Source of the DNA: DATDAH01 sp036525535
GTDB taxonomy: Bacteria; Actinomycetota; Acidimicrobiia; Acidimicrobiales; DATDAH01
Direction of reading: 5' to 3'
NCBI GenBank assembly: GCA_036525535.1
Contig: DATDAH010000157.1
Location: 1 to 53,841, forward strand
Length of the DNA: 53,841 nt
Of the stretch, positions 16,054 through 24,417 are shown one piece after another. The notes beneath the pieces were generated by a model. That model was not told where the DNA came from and ran no database searches. It saw only the letters and a program-made list of their open reading frames with translations. The translations under genes were made by a program, and so were the position numbers. Each line of letters begins with the position of its first letter. Position 1 is the first letter of the stretch.

Positions 16054-17115
16054 ATGCGTCCTGTCCTGCGAACCGTCACCGCCACCCTGGCCGCCACCTT
16101 CGCCCTCGTGGGCGCCTGGGCCGCGCCGGCGTTCGCCTGCGGCGGGCTGGTGGCCCCGAACGGCGCCGTGCAGCTCCTGCGCACGACCACGCTGGCGGCC
16201 CATGTGGACGGGGTGGAGCACTACGTCACCAGCTTCGCCTTCGCCAGCCCCGAGGAGTCCTTCGGCTCCATCGTCCCCCTGCCCGGCGAGCCCACCACGG
16301 TGGAGCGGGCTGGGCGGTGGACCCTGCAGCGCCTGGTGCAGGAGATCACCCCGCCACGGGCCGTTGCGTTCGACAGCGCCGACACGGCGGGTGCATCCCT
16401 CGAGCGCGTCGAGGTCCTCGAGCACGTGCAGATCGATGCCCTGGACGTGACCATCGTGCGGGGGGGCGGTACCGAGGTGGCGGCCTGGGCCGAGGAACAG
16501 GGCTTCACCATCTCCGCCGACGCCCCCGAGGTGCTCGACTTCTACTCCGAGCGCTCGCCGTACTTCATGGCCGCCCGCTTCGACGCCGATCTGGCGGCCG
16601 CCGAAGACTTCACCGAGGGCGACGGCATCCCGGTGCACCTCGCCATCCCCACCGAAGACCCGTGGGTCCCGATCCACATCCTGGGGCTGGACAAGCCGGG
16701 GACCGAGTTGGTCGAGGCCGACGTCTTCCTGCTGACCGACGAGAAGCCGTCACTCCTCGGGCCCGAAGCTCTGCGCCTCGAGCGCTCCGAGCCCGCTTCG
16801 GATCTGCTCCTCGACGACCTGCGCTCGGACCGGCACAGCGCCTGGGTGCCCGAAGAGGCGTGGCTGAGCTACCTGCGCATCGACGCTCCGGCGGCGGCCC
16901 TCGACGGTGACCTGGCCATCGACGTCGGCGGCAACCACCCGTCGCGGGTGGCCGCGGGACTGGCGCGGGGCGAGCTGGCGGCCGGGCCGACCATCGCCAC
17001 GGGGTCCGATGATCCCTGGCTGAACTGGGTCCTCGCCGGGCTGGGCGCAGCCGTGGTGACGGGCGGGCTGCTGGTCCTGTTGCGGACCGGGGATCAGGCC
17101 GGTCGAGCCAGCTGA
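16054..17115 (+). CDS. DUF2330 exported protein
   Basis: A 353-residue protein with signal peptide MRPVLRTVTATLAATFALVG ending in ...AFA before CGG. The mature start CGGLVAPNGAV and the YVTSFAFASPEESFGSIVPLPG block are typical of DUF2330. A C-terminal TM helix (about 323-345, NWVLAGLGAAVVTGGLLVLL) anchors it. Function is unknown for the family. A GGGAG element lies 6 bp before the ATG. The 3' end overlaps the convergent HD-domain gene by 22 bp. Confidence 0.85.
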   Translation: MRPVLRTVTATLAATFALVGAWAAPAFACGGLVAPNGAVQLLRTTTLAAHVDGVEHYVTSFAFASPEESFGSIVPLPGEPTTVERAGRWTLQRLVQEITPPRAVAFDSADTAGASLERVEVLEHVQIDALDVTIVRGGGTEVAAWAEEQGFTISADAPEVLDFYSERSPYFMAARFDADLAAAEDFTEGDGIPVHLAIPTEDPWVPIHILGLDKPGTELVEADVFLLTDEKPSLLGPEALRLERSEPASDLLLDDLRSDRHSAWVPEEAWLSYLRIDAPAAALDGDLAIDVGGNHPSRVAAGLARGELAAGPTIATGSDDPWLNWVLAGLGAAVVTGGLLVLLRTGDQAGRAS

Positions 17116-17711
17116 TCGGGCGGGACCCAGGCGGCCAGCTCGGCCACGATCCGCTCGAGCAGGGCGACGTTCGCGCTGCCCGGGTACCGCTCGGCCAGGA
17201 GCTCCCCGACCGACCCGTAGAACCAGAGGTAGTCCTCGGGGGCCGCCTCCCGGTACTCCCAGGCTCGGCTCCCCTCGCGATCCAACCCGGCCAGGAGGGT
17301 CCGGGCGTTGTCGAGCTTGTCGGCGGCCGCCACCCGCAGGACGCGCTCGGTGGCCTCGGGGGCACGGAGCTGGCCGAGCAGGCGCTCCTTCCGCTCCCGC
17401 CACGGGACCGGGGGCTCGCCTCGGCCGTCGGACAGGAGGGCCACGGCGTCGGCCACCTCTTGGCCGAAGCGGCGTCGGACCTCCGCCAGCGCCACGTCCC
17501 CGCCCTGGTCTTCGACGGCGTCGTGGCAAAGGGCGATGACGGCGTCGGTCTCGTCGCCGCCGTCCTCGAGGGTGAGCGCGGCGACCGCCAGGAGGTGGCT
17601 GACGAAGGGGACGTCGCGGCCACCCTTGCCCGGCTGATCGGCGTGGAGCTCGGTGACCCAGGCGACGGCGTCGACGAAGCGAGGGCCGAGACGGGTGTGA
17701 GGGGGGAACAC
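17094..17711 (-). CDS. HD-domain phosphohydrolase (RelA/SpoT hydrolase-like)
   Basis: A 205-residue stand-alone HD hydrolase. The metal-binding pattern is visible: VSHLLAVA (His), then ALCHDAVEDQ (His-Asp and Glu-Asp), with AADKLDNAR downstream, as in the (p)ppGpp hydrolase domain of SpoT and MESH1-like enzymes. There is no synthetase or TGS domain. The GTG start at 17711 is favoured because it lies 7 nt after TACAAA and gives MFPPHTRLGPRF; longer versions would run into the divergent AI-2E transporter gene. Substrate (ppGpp versus another nucleotide) is not decided by sequence. Confidence 0.82.
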   Translation of the reverse strand: MFPPHTRLGPRFVDAVAWVTELHADQPGKGGRDVPFVSHLLAVAALTLEDGGDETDAVIALCHDAVEDQGGDVALAEVRRRFGQEVADAVALLSDGRGEPPVPWRERKERLLGQLRAPEATERVLRVAAADKLDNARTLLAGLDREGSRAWEYREAAPEDYLWFYGSVGELLAERYPGSANVALLERIVAELAAWVPPDQLARPA

Positions 17712-17775
17712 AACAGAATTTGTACCGCGCTTGACCCTCCGGAGGCCAGCGCCCGGCACCAGGTACGGTCGGGCC

Positions 17776-18987
17776 ATGGCCGACCCGGCGCCCCCAGCGC
17801 TCCGGCGCGACGACGCCATGCCGCCTTGGATCCCCCGGGCGATCCTGTGGTTCTTCGGCACCGGCCTGGCCATCGTCGTCGCCTGGTGGCTGGTGGTGCG
17901 CCTCCGGGGCCTGCTGGTGATGCTCCTCGTCGCCCTCTTCTTGTCCTTCGCGCTGGAGCCGGCGGTCAACTGGATGGCCGAGCGGGGATGGCGCCGGGGA
18001 GCAGCGACCCTCACGGTGATGTTCGTCCTGCTCATCGCCGGCGCCATCTTCATCTGGGCCATGGGGGCGGTCCTGGTCAACCAGGTCACCGACTTCGTCG
18101 ACGAGGCCCCCCGCTACATCGAGGACGCCGAGGACTGGTTCAACGACACCTTCGACGCGGACGTCGACTTCGAGGACCTGATCGCCGAGTTCCAGGAGGG
18201 CGGCTCGGCGCAGGAGTTCGCGGCGAAGCTGGGGGGCAACATCGTCAGCGCGGGGGCGACCGTGGTCGCCGTGCTGTTCCAGATGCTCACCATCGCCCTC
18301 TTCACCTTCTACCTGGTCGCCGACGGGCCACGCCTGCGTCGGGCGATCCTCTCCGTGCTACCGCCGGACCGTCAGGTCGAGGTCCTGCGGGTGTGGGAGA
18401 TCGCCATCGACAAGACCGGTGGCTACATCTACAGCCGGGGCATCCTCGCCTTCTTCTCCACGTTGGTGCACTGGATCGCGTTCGCCATCATCGGCATCCC
18501 CTTCCCGCTGCCCCTGGCCATATGGGTGGGCCTCATCAGCCAGTTCGTGCCCACCATCGGGACCTACATCGCCGGGGCCCTGCCGATCGTCATCGCCTTG
18601 ATCGACAAGCCCATCGACGCCCTGTGGGTCCTGGCCGTGATCCTCGTGTACCAGCAGGTCGAGAACTACCTGCTGGCCCCGCCGATCCAGGCCGAGACGA
18701 TGGACATCCACCCCGCCGTCGCCTTCGGCGGGGTCATCGCCGGGGCCAGCATCCTCGGGCCCATCGGCGCCCTGCTGGCCCTTCCCGCGGCGGCCACGTT
18801 GCAGGCCTTCGTCTCCACCTACGTGCGGCGCCACGAGGTCATCGAGACCCCCCTCACCGCCCGCCCCCGGGCCCGGGTCGACTTCCTCCGCCCCCTGCGC
18901 TACCTGCGCCGCACCAAGCCGGAGTCGGTGGCGTCGGGCGACGCCGATGCCGACGGCGATGGGACAACATCAGAAAGCATCCGTTGA
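17776..18987 (+). CDS. AI-2E family transporter (PF01594 permease)
   Basis: A 403-residue polytopic membrane protein. N-terminal helices (about 17-60 and 74-100) are followed by a soluble acidic segment (DFVDEAPRYIEDAEDWF), another helix pair around 165-190 and a C-terminal cluster with GIPFPLPLAIWVGLISQFVPTIG and IVIALIDKPIDALWV, hallmarks of the family. Members include the AI-2 exporter TqsA and Na+/H+ antiporters, so the substrate is open. The C-tail is Asp/Ala-rich. ATG 17776 is 6 nt after TACGGT (leaderless pattern). The TGA overlaps the -35 of the next gene. Confidence 0.85.
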   Translation: MADPAPPALRRDDAMPPWIPRAILWFFGTGLAIVVAWWLVVRLRGLLVMLLVALFLSFALEPAVNWMAERGWRRGAATLTVMFVLLIAGAIFIWAMGAVLVNQVTDFVDEAPRYIEDAEDWFNDTFDADVDFEDLIAEFQEGGSAQEFAAKLGGNIVSAGATVVAVLFQMLTIALFTFYLVADGPRLRRAILSVLPPDRQVEVLRVWEIAIDKTGGYIYSRGILAFFSTLVHWIAFAIIGIPFPLPLAIWVGLISQFVPTIGTYIAGALPIVIALIDKPIDALWVLAVILVYQQVENYLLAPPIQAETMDIHPAVAFGGVIAGASILGPIGALLALPAAATLQAFVSTYVRRHEVIETPLTARPRARVDFLRPLRYLRRTKPESVASGDADADGDGTTSESIR

Positions 18988-19011
18988 CATTGACATAATC
19001 TGAAATAGATT
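18984..19011 (+). promoter_or_regulatory. Sigma-70-type promoter for the PKD-like secreted protein
   Basis: TTGACA (18984-18989), 16-bp spacer, TAGATT (19006-19011), then 6 nt to the GTG at 19018. TTGACA is directly repeated at 18990-18995. It is the clearest -35/-10 pair in the window and lies in an unusually AT-rich patch; the predicted start of transcription coincides with the start codon. Confidence 0.75.
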
Positions 19012-19017
19012 GGCAGG

Positions 19018-19809
19018 GTGTCCAAGAGATGGAGCGTTCTGTTCGCCCTGGTGGGACTGCTGATCGGCTCGGCCCCTGCGGCCCTGGCGGCCGGTGGGGC
19101 CGGGGGCTCGGTCACCGGCGGGGTGGACCCGTCGGGCGTGACCATCACCATCGTGCGCTGGCAGGGCAGTGACCGGGTCCACGCCACCGCCCGGGGCGGG
19201 GGCGACGACCCCACCGGGTGTGACTGGGCCATCGTCCCGGCTCCCCTAGGTGCCCTGCCCCCCGCTGACATCCCGCCCTACCAGCCCGACGCCTACCTCG
19301 GCCTGCTCACCTGTGACGGTGTCGGCGTTGAGGTCATCTGGGTCGGACCCGACAACACGGTCGACCTCGCGGCCGAGGCCCGCCGCCTCGTCGAGGAGTA
19401 CGTGGCCCAGGTCCCGGTCCCGCGCATCACGGTCCACGCCAACCCGCGGCCCTCGGGCCTGGTCGGCCTCGAGTCGTGGTTCTGGGCCACCGGCTACGAC
19501 CAGCGCCCGATCGTCGACCGCATCGACGCCCTCGGATTCGGCGTCGACGTCCGCATCGACCCCACCCCCGCCTCGTGGTCGTTCGGTGACGGCTCGGCCA
19601 CCACCGGTGGCCTCGGTGAGGCCTATCCGAACCCCTCGTCGATCCGCCACGGGTTCACCGAGCACGGCACCCGCCCCGTCGAGGCCGGCTTCGCCCTCGT
19701 TCCCCACTACCGCATCGACGGCACCGCCTGGATCGAGCTCCCGTCGATCCCCGTCACCGACGCCCTGACCTACCGGGTGCGGGAGGCCCAGGCCGTGATC
19801 ACGGGCTGA
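19018..19809 (+). CDS. Secreted protein with a PKD-like segment
   Basis: A 263-residue exported protein of unknown function. A signal peptide (1-24, ending LAAGG) leads to a beta-rich domain. SWSFGDGSATTGG (about 181-193) is the WxFGDG motif of PKD/Ig-like domains used for protein or carbohydrate contact on the cell surface. One disulfide could form between Cys at about 63 and 99. The GTG start is placed by the promoter directly upstream, giving a leaderless mRNA. It is convergent with the small TM gene, 12 bp away. Confidence 0.75.
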   Translation: MSKRWSVLFALVGLLIGSAPAALAAGGAGGSVTGGVDPSGVTITIVRWQGSDRVHATARGGGDDPTGCDWAIVPAPLGALPPADIPPYQPDAYLGLLTCDGVGVEVIWVGPDNTVDLAAEARRLVEEYVAQVPVPRITVHANPRPSGLVGLESWFWATGYDQRPIVDRIDALGFGVDVRIDPTPASWSFGDGSATTGGLGEAYPNPSSIRHGFTEHGTRPVEAGFALVPHYRIDGTAWIELPSIPVTDALTYRVREAQAVITG

Positions 19810-19821
19810 GCCCGGGGTGGC

Positions 19822-20061
19822 TCAGTCGTCGTCGCGGGTGACGGAGAGGCCGGGGGTGAGGACGAGCAGGCCGATGAGGGCGGCGCCGGCTCCCAGGCCG
19901 AGGGCCAGGACCACCAACTCGAAACGGGCGCCGGAGACGAGGGCCTGGAGCAGGAGGCCCGCCCCGGCGACGGCCATGACCCAGGCGGCCACGAGCGCGA
20001 GCCGGCGGGTCGAACGGGGGTCCGTCGAGCCCCGCTCCGGCGACACGTGGGTGGCGTTCAT
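19822..20061 (-). CDS. Small two-helix membrane protein
   Basis: A 79-residue protein with a polar N-terminus (MNATHVSPERGSTDPRSTRR), two hydrophobic helices (about 21-43 and 48-70) and an acidic tail (TRDDD). The ATG at 20061 is 7 nt after TAACCT on the minus strand, supporting a leaderless start; longer in-frame versions overlap the Rpf-like gene. No family is recognised. It sits 61 bp downstream of the muralytic gene on the same strand. Confidence 0.65.
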   Translation of the reverse strand: MNATHVSPERGSTDPRSTRRLALVAAWVMAVAGAGLLLQALVSGARFELVVLALGLGAGAALIGLLVLTPGLSVTRDDD

Positions 20062-20122
20062 TACAAACAGGTTACAACATGGGTCCAGCGGCGACAGGGG
20101 GCATGGCCCCGCCGTCCCGGAG

Positions 20123-21013
20123 CTAGCCCACGAATCGCCCGCAGATGGGCCACGGCTGGTCGCCCCGAACCTGGAAGAGGGCCTTGGCCCGCATGTCCTG
20201 TTCCCAGTACGGGGCGGTGGAGGGCCGCCCCGTCCCCCCCATGGTCTGCCAGGTCCGGAGGTCGAACTGGTACGCGCCATAGAACCCGTTGCCCGTGTTG
20301 GTCGTGTACACGCCACCGGACTCACAGAAGCGCAGCCGGCTCCACGCCCCTTCGCCCGGATCGCTCCGACTGGCGCCGTCCATCGCCTCGGCCGCGCTGA
20401 GCTCGACCTCGGCCCGGCGGATGTCCTCGGCGGCCAGGGCGACGTCGGCCCCGGCCTGCTCGATGCCGGCCTGGAGGTCGTCGACCCGCTCGGCCAGTAG
20501 GACGACGTGGTCATCGGCCTGGGCCCGCAACGCCTGGTACTCCTCGATCGCCTGCTCCGTGTCGACCACGTTCCCGGTCATCAGCTCGCTGCGGTAGAGG
20601 TGCTCGCCGATGTCGGTGGCGTCCATCAGGACGTCGAGCTCGCGGGCGCCCGCCCCACCGGTGTACGCCCGGACCGTGACCACCCGGACCCGGTGCCGGG
20701 CCACCTCCAGCTCGTGGGCCAGCGCCGCCTGCTCGAGGCCGAGAGCGCTGATCTCCTGGCGGGCGGCGGCGAGGTCGGCCTGGCCCTCGGCCCGGCGCTG
20801 GATCGCATCGGCCCGGGCCGCCTGCGCGTCCGCCAGAGCGTTCTGGGCCCCCTCCAAGGAGGGCGGCCCCGGGTGAACCATGGTCTCCGCCCCGGCCGTC
20901 AGGGCGGAGAACGCGAGGACCGCAGCGAGGGCGACCACCGCCACCGCGGCCAGGCCCCGGACGGGGGACAGGGCGCTGGGCGCGTCACGACGGACTGAAT
21001 GTTGCGAAGCCAT
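20123..21013 (-). CDS. Coiled-coil Rpf-like transglycosylase
   Basis: A 296-residue exported cell-wall enzyme. After an N-terminal hydrophobic segment (about 17-41) there is a long Ala/Gln/Arg-rich coiled coil (55-210) like that of PcsB/CwlO/RipA proteins, then a C-terminal transglycosylase-like domain (PF06737, about 222-296). In it, WSRLRFCESGG carries the catalytic Glu of resuscitation-promoting factors, followed by GNGFYGAYQFDLRTWQTMGG. The role is cleavage of the peptidoglycan glycan strand, with the coiled coil likely for localisation or autoinhibition. The ATG at 21013 is chosen because the upstream frame overlaps the divergent cNMP gene. Confidence 0.87.
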   Translation of the reverse strand: MASQHSVRRDAPSALSPVRGLAAVAVVALAAVLAFSALTAGAETMVHPGPPSLEGAQNALADAQAARADAIQRRAEGQADLAAARQEISALGLEQAALAHELEVARHRVRVVTVRAYTGGAGARELDVLMDATDIGEHLYRSELMTGNVVDTEQAIEEYQALRAQADDHVVLLAERVDDLQAGIEQAGADVALAAEDIRRAEVELSAAEAMDGASRSDPGEGAWSRLRFCESGGVYTTNTGNGFYGAYQFDLRTWQTMGGTGRPSTAPYWEQDMRAKALFQVRGDQPWPICGRFVG

Positions 21014-21109
21014 TACGAGATCCGGGGCAGCGTATCCCACGGCCGCGCCACGGACCCGATCGGGGCACCGGGCTACGCTGCGCCCACTCGGGGGGATCTG
21101 GAGGGGCCA

Positions 21110-21535
21110 ATGGTGCGTCGAGACGACTACCTGCAGCGACTGGCCGCCGTGCCACTGTTCGCGGACCTGGACCGCCACGAGCTCGAAGCGGTGGCCGAGG
21201 TCGGCACGGACGTCGACGTCGAGGAGAACCGGGAGCTCGTCCGCCAGGGCGACCCCGCCAGCGAGGCGTTCCTCGTCCTCGACGGCACCGCGGTGGCGAC
21301 CCGCGACGGCGAGGAGCTGGCCACCTTCGGGCCGGGCGACTTCTTCGGCGAGATGGCTCTGCTCGTCCACGGTCACCGCTCGGCGACCGTCACGGCGACC
21401 TCGCCGATGTCGGTGCGGGCCTTCCACAAGTCCGAGTTCGACAGCCTCCTGGACCGCTCGCCCAAGGTGGCGGTGAAGATCCTGCGCACGACGGCTGTCC
21501 GCCTCCTGAACGCCGAGGACTCGCCCCGCCACTGA
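21110..21535 (+). CDS. Stand-alone cyclic nucleotide-binding domain protein
   Basis: A 141-residue protein made of a single CRP/cNMP-binding fold without a DNA-binding domain. The phosphate-binding cassette resembles FGEMALLVHGHRSATVTA (about 81-98), with the FGE Glu and the Arg that contact ribose and phosphate in cAMP receptors. GGAGGGG precedes the ATG at 21110. It is followed 75 bp downstream by the GGDEF/EAL protein and may supply a ligand-sensing input to it. The ligand (cAMP, cGMP or none) is unknown. Confidence 0.85.
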   Translation: MVRRDDYLQRLAAVPLFADLDRHELEAVAEVGTDVDVEENRELVRQGDPASEAFLVLDGTAVATRDGEELATFGPGDFFGEMALLVHGHRSATVTATSPMSVRAFHKSEFDSLLDRSPKVAVKILRTTAVRLLNAEDSPRH

Positions 21536-21610
21536 GCCGTCCCGACCGTCTTCCCGGCCTCACATCGCCGCCGCTCGCTCCGATGGAGAATCGGGGAGGT
21601 CGACGACGCG

Positions 21611-23335
21611 ATGCGGGGCCGAGACATGAGCGCAGCCAGCAGGGAGACGCAGGACACGAGCGTGCTGAGCTACCTGCTGCGCGCCGTGGGGGTCGGTGCC
21701 GTCGGCGCCCTCGCCGGCGTGGCCCTGGGGCTGGGGACGGCGCTCACCGGCAACGTCGCCGGCGCAGCCATCGGCGCCGCCATCGGCTTCGCGACGACCA
21801 GCAGCGCCTACCTCGTGACCGCCCACCGCGCCATCCACCGCCTGCGGACCCAGGTCGAGGAGCTGGAGACGCGCGACCCCCTCACCGGGCTGCGCAACCT
21901 CCGGGCGCTACGCACGTGGCTGGAGCACCACCTCCCGCGCGCCAACGAGGTCCAGTCCCACACCGCCCTCCTCGTCATCCACGCCGAGGGCATCGACCGG
22001 ATCAACGAGAGCCACGGGCGCGAGATCGGTGACGAGCTGCTCATGGCCCTGGTCGCCCGGGCCCGCTCCTGCCTGTTGGAGAAGGATCAGATGTTCCGGG
22101 CCGGCGGCACCGACATCGCCGTGGTCCGTCCCGACCTGGCCGGCACCCACGCGGCCGAGGAGCTGGCCGAGACGATCATGGGCCTGCTGGCCAACCCCTA
22201 CGAGGTCGACGGCGAGCGGTTGCGGGTCCCCGTCTGCATGGGCCTGGCCGTCGCCGGCGGGCGCCCGACCAACGCCGATGACATGCTGCGCGACGCCGAG
22301 GTGGCCACCTACCGGGCCACCACCACCGGTGCCGGCGTGCTCGTCCGCTTCGAGCAGTCCCTGGTCGAAGCGCTGACGCCGGCTACCGCGGAACACCGGC
22401 TGCGCACCGCTCTGGAGCGGGGTGACTTCCAGGTCACCTACCTGCCGGTGTTCTCACTGACGACCGGCGAGGTCGTCGAGGTCGAGGCGCTGCTGCGCTG
22501 GATCGACGAGGGCCGCGGCATGGTGGCGCCCGACGAGTTCCTCACCGCCATGGAACAGACCGGGATCATCGTGCCCGTCGGCTCCTGGGTCGTCCACGAG
22601 GTGTGCCGTCAAGCCACCTACTGGGCTCGGACCTTCCCCGGCCACCGCCCCGTCCGGGTGACGGCCAACCTCTCCCGCCGCCAGCTCCTGCAGGCGGACT
22701 TCAACGAGCTGGTCGCCACCGCCCTCGACGACGCCGACACCGACCCCACCCGGGTCATCCTCGAGGTCAACGAGCGCAGCCTGGCCGACCAGCGCGAGGA
22801 CCTCTGGTCGGTCCTGCGCCGCACCAAGGACATCGGCGTCGCCGTCTCGCTCGACGATCTCGGCGCGGCCAACTCGTCCCTGGCCACGCTCCGCCGCTTC
22901 CAGCTGGACCAGGTCAAGATCGACCACAGCTTCATCGAGACGGTGATGGCGTCCGCCGAGGACACCGCGGTGGTCCGTCACCTGACAGCGCTGTGCCGGG
23001 AGCTGGGCATCGTCACCGTGGCCAAGGCCGTGCAGGCTCAGGACCAGGCCGAGCGCCTGTGCCAGCTCGGCGTCGACAATGCCCTGGGCCGCTTCTTCAG
23101 CGAGCCGGTCAGCCCGGGCCAGATCGACGAGCTGATCTACGGCGACCTCACCCGGTCCGCCCGCGCCGCGGTCAGCGCTCCGGCCGGCGCGGCGCCGGTG
23201 ACATCGCCCTTGACACCCCAGCGCGCGCCCGGCGACCAGCCCACCCCCGTCGAGGCCGCCCGGGCCGAACCGGTCGTCGTCCCCGACCTGCCCGCCACGA
23301 GGCAGTTCCCCCGCCGCAACCGGATGTTCAACTGA
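21611..23335 (+). CDS. Degenerate GGDEF/EAL membrane protein
   Basis: A 574-residue protein with two N-terminal Gly/Ala-rich TM helices (22-45, 47-69), a short coiled linker, a GGDEF-like domain (85-245) and an EAL domain (255-505), then a Pro/Ala tail. The GGDEF motif reads GGTDI (165-169), so cyclase activity is probably lost. In the EAL domain EAL (292-294), N353, the DD pair (415-416) and K436 remain, but the catalytic Glu of the AEGVE motif is Lys472 and the QG of the last motif is LG, so phosphodiesterase activity is doubtful. It may act as a c-di-GMP receptor or scaffold. GGGAGG precedes ATG 21611. Confidence 0.88.
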   Translation: MRGRDMSAASRETQDTSVLSYLLRAVGVGAVGALAGVALGLGTALTGNVAGAAIGAAIGFATTSSAYLVTAHRAIHRLRTQVEELETRDPLTGLRNLRALRTWLEHHLPRANEVQSHTALLVIHAEGIDRINESHGREIGDELLMALVARARSCLLEKDQMFRAGGTDIAVVRPDLAGTHAAEELAETIMGLLANPYEVDGERLRVPVCMGLAVAGGRPTNADDMLRDAEVATYRATTTGAGVLVRFEQSLVEALTPATAEHRLRTALERGDFQVTYLPVFSLTTGEVVEVEALLRWIDEGRGMVAPDEFLTAMEQTGIIVPVGSWVVHEVCRQATYWARTFPGHRPVRVTANLSRRQLLQADFNELVATALDDADTDPTRVILEVNERSLADQREDLWSVLRRTKDIGVAVSLDDLGAANSSLATLRRFQLDQVKIDHSFIETVMASAEDTAVVRHLTALCRELGIVTVAKAVQAQDQAERLCQLGVDNALGRFFSEPVSPGQIDELIYGDLTRSARAAVSAPAGAAPVTSPLTPQRAPGDQPTPVEAARAEPVVVPDLPATRQFPRRNRMFN

Positions 23336-23459
23336 CATGGCGTCGCCACGAACGACGATCGGTGGTCTTGTCGCCACTCTTTGCGGTCTTCTGTCGACCG
23401 CACTCACGCTCTGTGGTTGGGTGGTTACTTCCTGTGCTCAAAAGGGGTATGGTGGAGAC

Positions 23460-24215
23460 ATGCCCCGCCGAAGCCGCCCCCCGCGGTGGGCCCTGGTCGT
23501 GATCGCCGTCGCCGGCACCTTCGTCGGCACCGCCGCCGCCGCCCAACCTGCCGAGCACCACCCGAGGCCGACCACCACGACGGTCCCCGTCACCGAGCCG
23601 CCCACCACCGTGGTCGACACCACGGTGCCCGACACCACCGTGCCCGACACCACGGTGCCCGACACCACCGTGCCCGACACCACCGTGCCCGACACCACCG
23701 TGCCCGACACCACCGTGCCCGACACCACCGTGCCCGACACCACGGTGCCGACGACGACGGTGCCGCCCCCGCCGCCGCCTTCGACCACCGAGCCCCCGAT
23801 CCAGTCCACGACCACGACGGCGCCGACGCCGCCCCCGCCCTCCACCACCGAGCCCCCGATCCAGTCCACGACCACGACCACGACGACCGTGCCGCCGCCG
23901 CCCCCGGGCGAGAACGGCGCCCCGCCCGTGACCCCGGCCGCAGGCGGGACCGACGACACCGGGCCCGACACCGGCGCCCCGCCCCTGAGTGGTGACGACG
24001 CCCCGGACGCGTCCGACGGCCGCGACGAGGTGGCGGAGCTGCCCAACGCCACGTGGCTGTCTGTCGACGGGCGGTCCTTCCTGGCGCCGTCCGCGCCCGA
24101 AGCCCCGGACACCCGCCCTCTCTGGCTGGCGGTGTTGCTCGGCCTCGCCGCCGGCATCGGGCTGACCCTCACCGCCTCGGTGGTCGTCAGCAACCTCGAT
24201 CACCCCGAGAGCTGA
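23460..24215 (+). CDS. Thr/Pro-repeat surface protein with C-terminal TM anchor
   Basis: A 251-residue protein. A signal peptide (1-28) is followed by a low-complexity region (35-160) with nine DTTVP units and two PPPPSTTEPPIQSTTTT blocks, an acidic Gly/Asp stretch, and a C-terminal TM helix (about 220-243) with a short tail. Thr/Pro-rich segments of this kind span the cell wall and are often glycosylated in actinobacteria. ATG 23460 follows GGTGGAG by 3 nt. Only the short domain at about 185-215 (NATWLSVDGRSFLAP) looks folded. Confidence 0.75.
   Translation: MPRRSRPPRWALVVIAVAGTFVGTAAAAQPAEHHPRPTTTTVPVTEPPTTVVDTTVPDTTVPDTTVPDTTVPDTTVPDTTVPDTTVPDTTVPDTTVPTTTVPPPPPPSTTEPPIQSTTTTAPTPPPPSTTEPPIQSTTTTTTTVPPPPPGENGAPPVTPAAGGTDDTGPDTGAPPLSGDDAPDASDGRDEVAELPNATWLSVDGRSFLAPSAPEAPDTRPLWLAVLLGLAAGIGLTLTASVVVSNLDHPES
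23616..23750 (+). repeat. Nine tandem 15-bp repeats coding DTTVP
   Basis: Nine in-frame copies of GACACCACSGTGCCC run without interruption and vary only at one silent C/G position, apart from the final base of the last unit. A second direct repeat of 37 bp occurs at 23782-23818 and 23842-23878. Copy number is probably prone to slippage. Confidence 0.9.
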
Positions 24216-24234
24216 CCCGCCACCACCGTTCCGG

Positions 24235-24404
24235 TGGCTCCCGCGCGTGGCGGGCATCCCATCCGGTCACCAGGACGGCCAGGCGCTCGCTCCGCTGGCT
24301 CCCGCCTGTGGCGGAGCACCCCATCCGGTCACCAGGACGGCCGGGCGCTCGCTCCGCAGGCTCTGACGCTCAGCGGGGCACCCCATCCAGCCACCAGGAC
24401 GGGG
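24235..24404. repeat. Intergenic tandem repeat, 61-62 bp x about 2.7
   Basis: Three diverged units begin at 24235, 24296 and 24358. Each contains GGCTC, then ATCC-GTCACCAGGACGG or a close variant; the first two also share GGCGCTCGCTCCGC. Units can form a hairpin, for example GCTCCGC (24289-24295) with GCGGAGC (24311-24317). It fills the gap between two convergent genes and has no ORF with coding character. Confidence 0.75.
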
Positions 24405-24417
24405 AGGCGGGACGGGG

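Noticed and set aside
16610..17713. Long minus-strand open frame spanning DUF2330 and the HD gene
   Set aside because: Its composition is Arg/Pro/Ser-rich shadow sequence; the real HD gene uses another frame.
23616..23750. Possible CRISPR-like array
   Set aside because: The units are 15 bp, contiguous, without spacers and in frame with a protein; no cas genes are nearby.
24235..24404. Possible CRISPR or insertion-sequence end
   Set aside because: The units are tandem without unique spacers, and there is no transposase or terminal inverted repeat.
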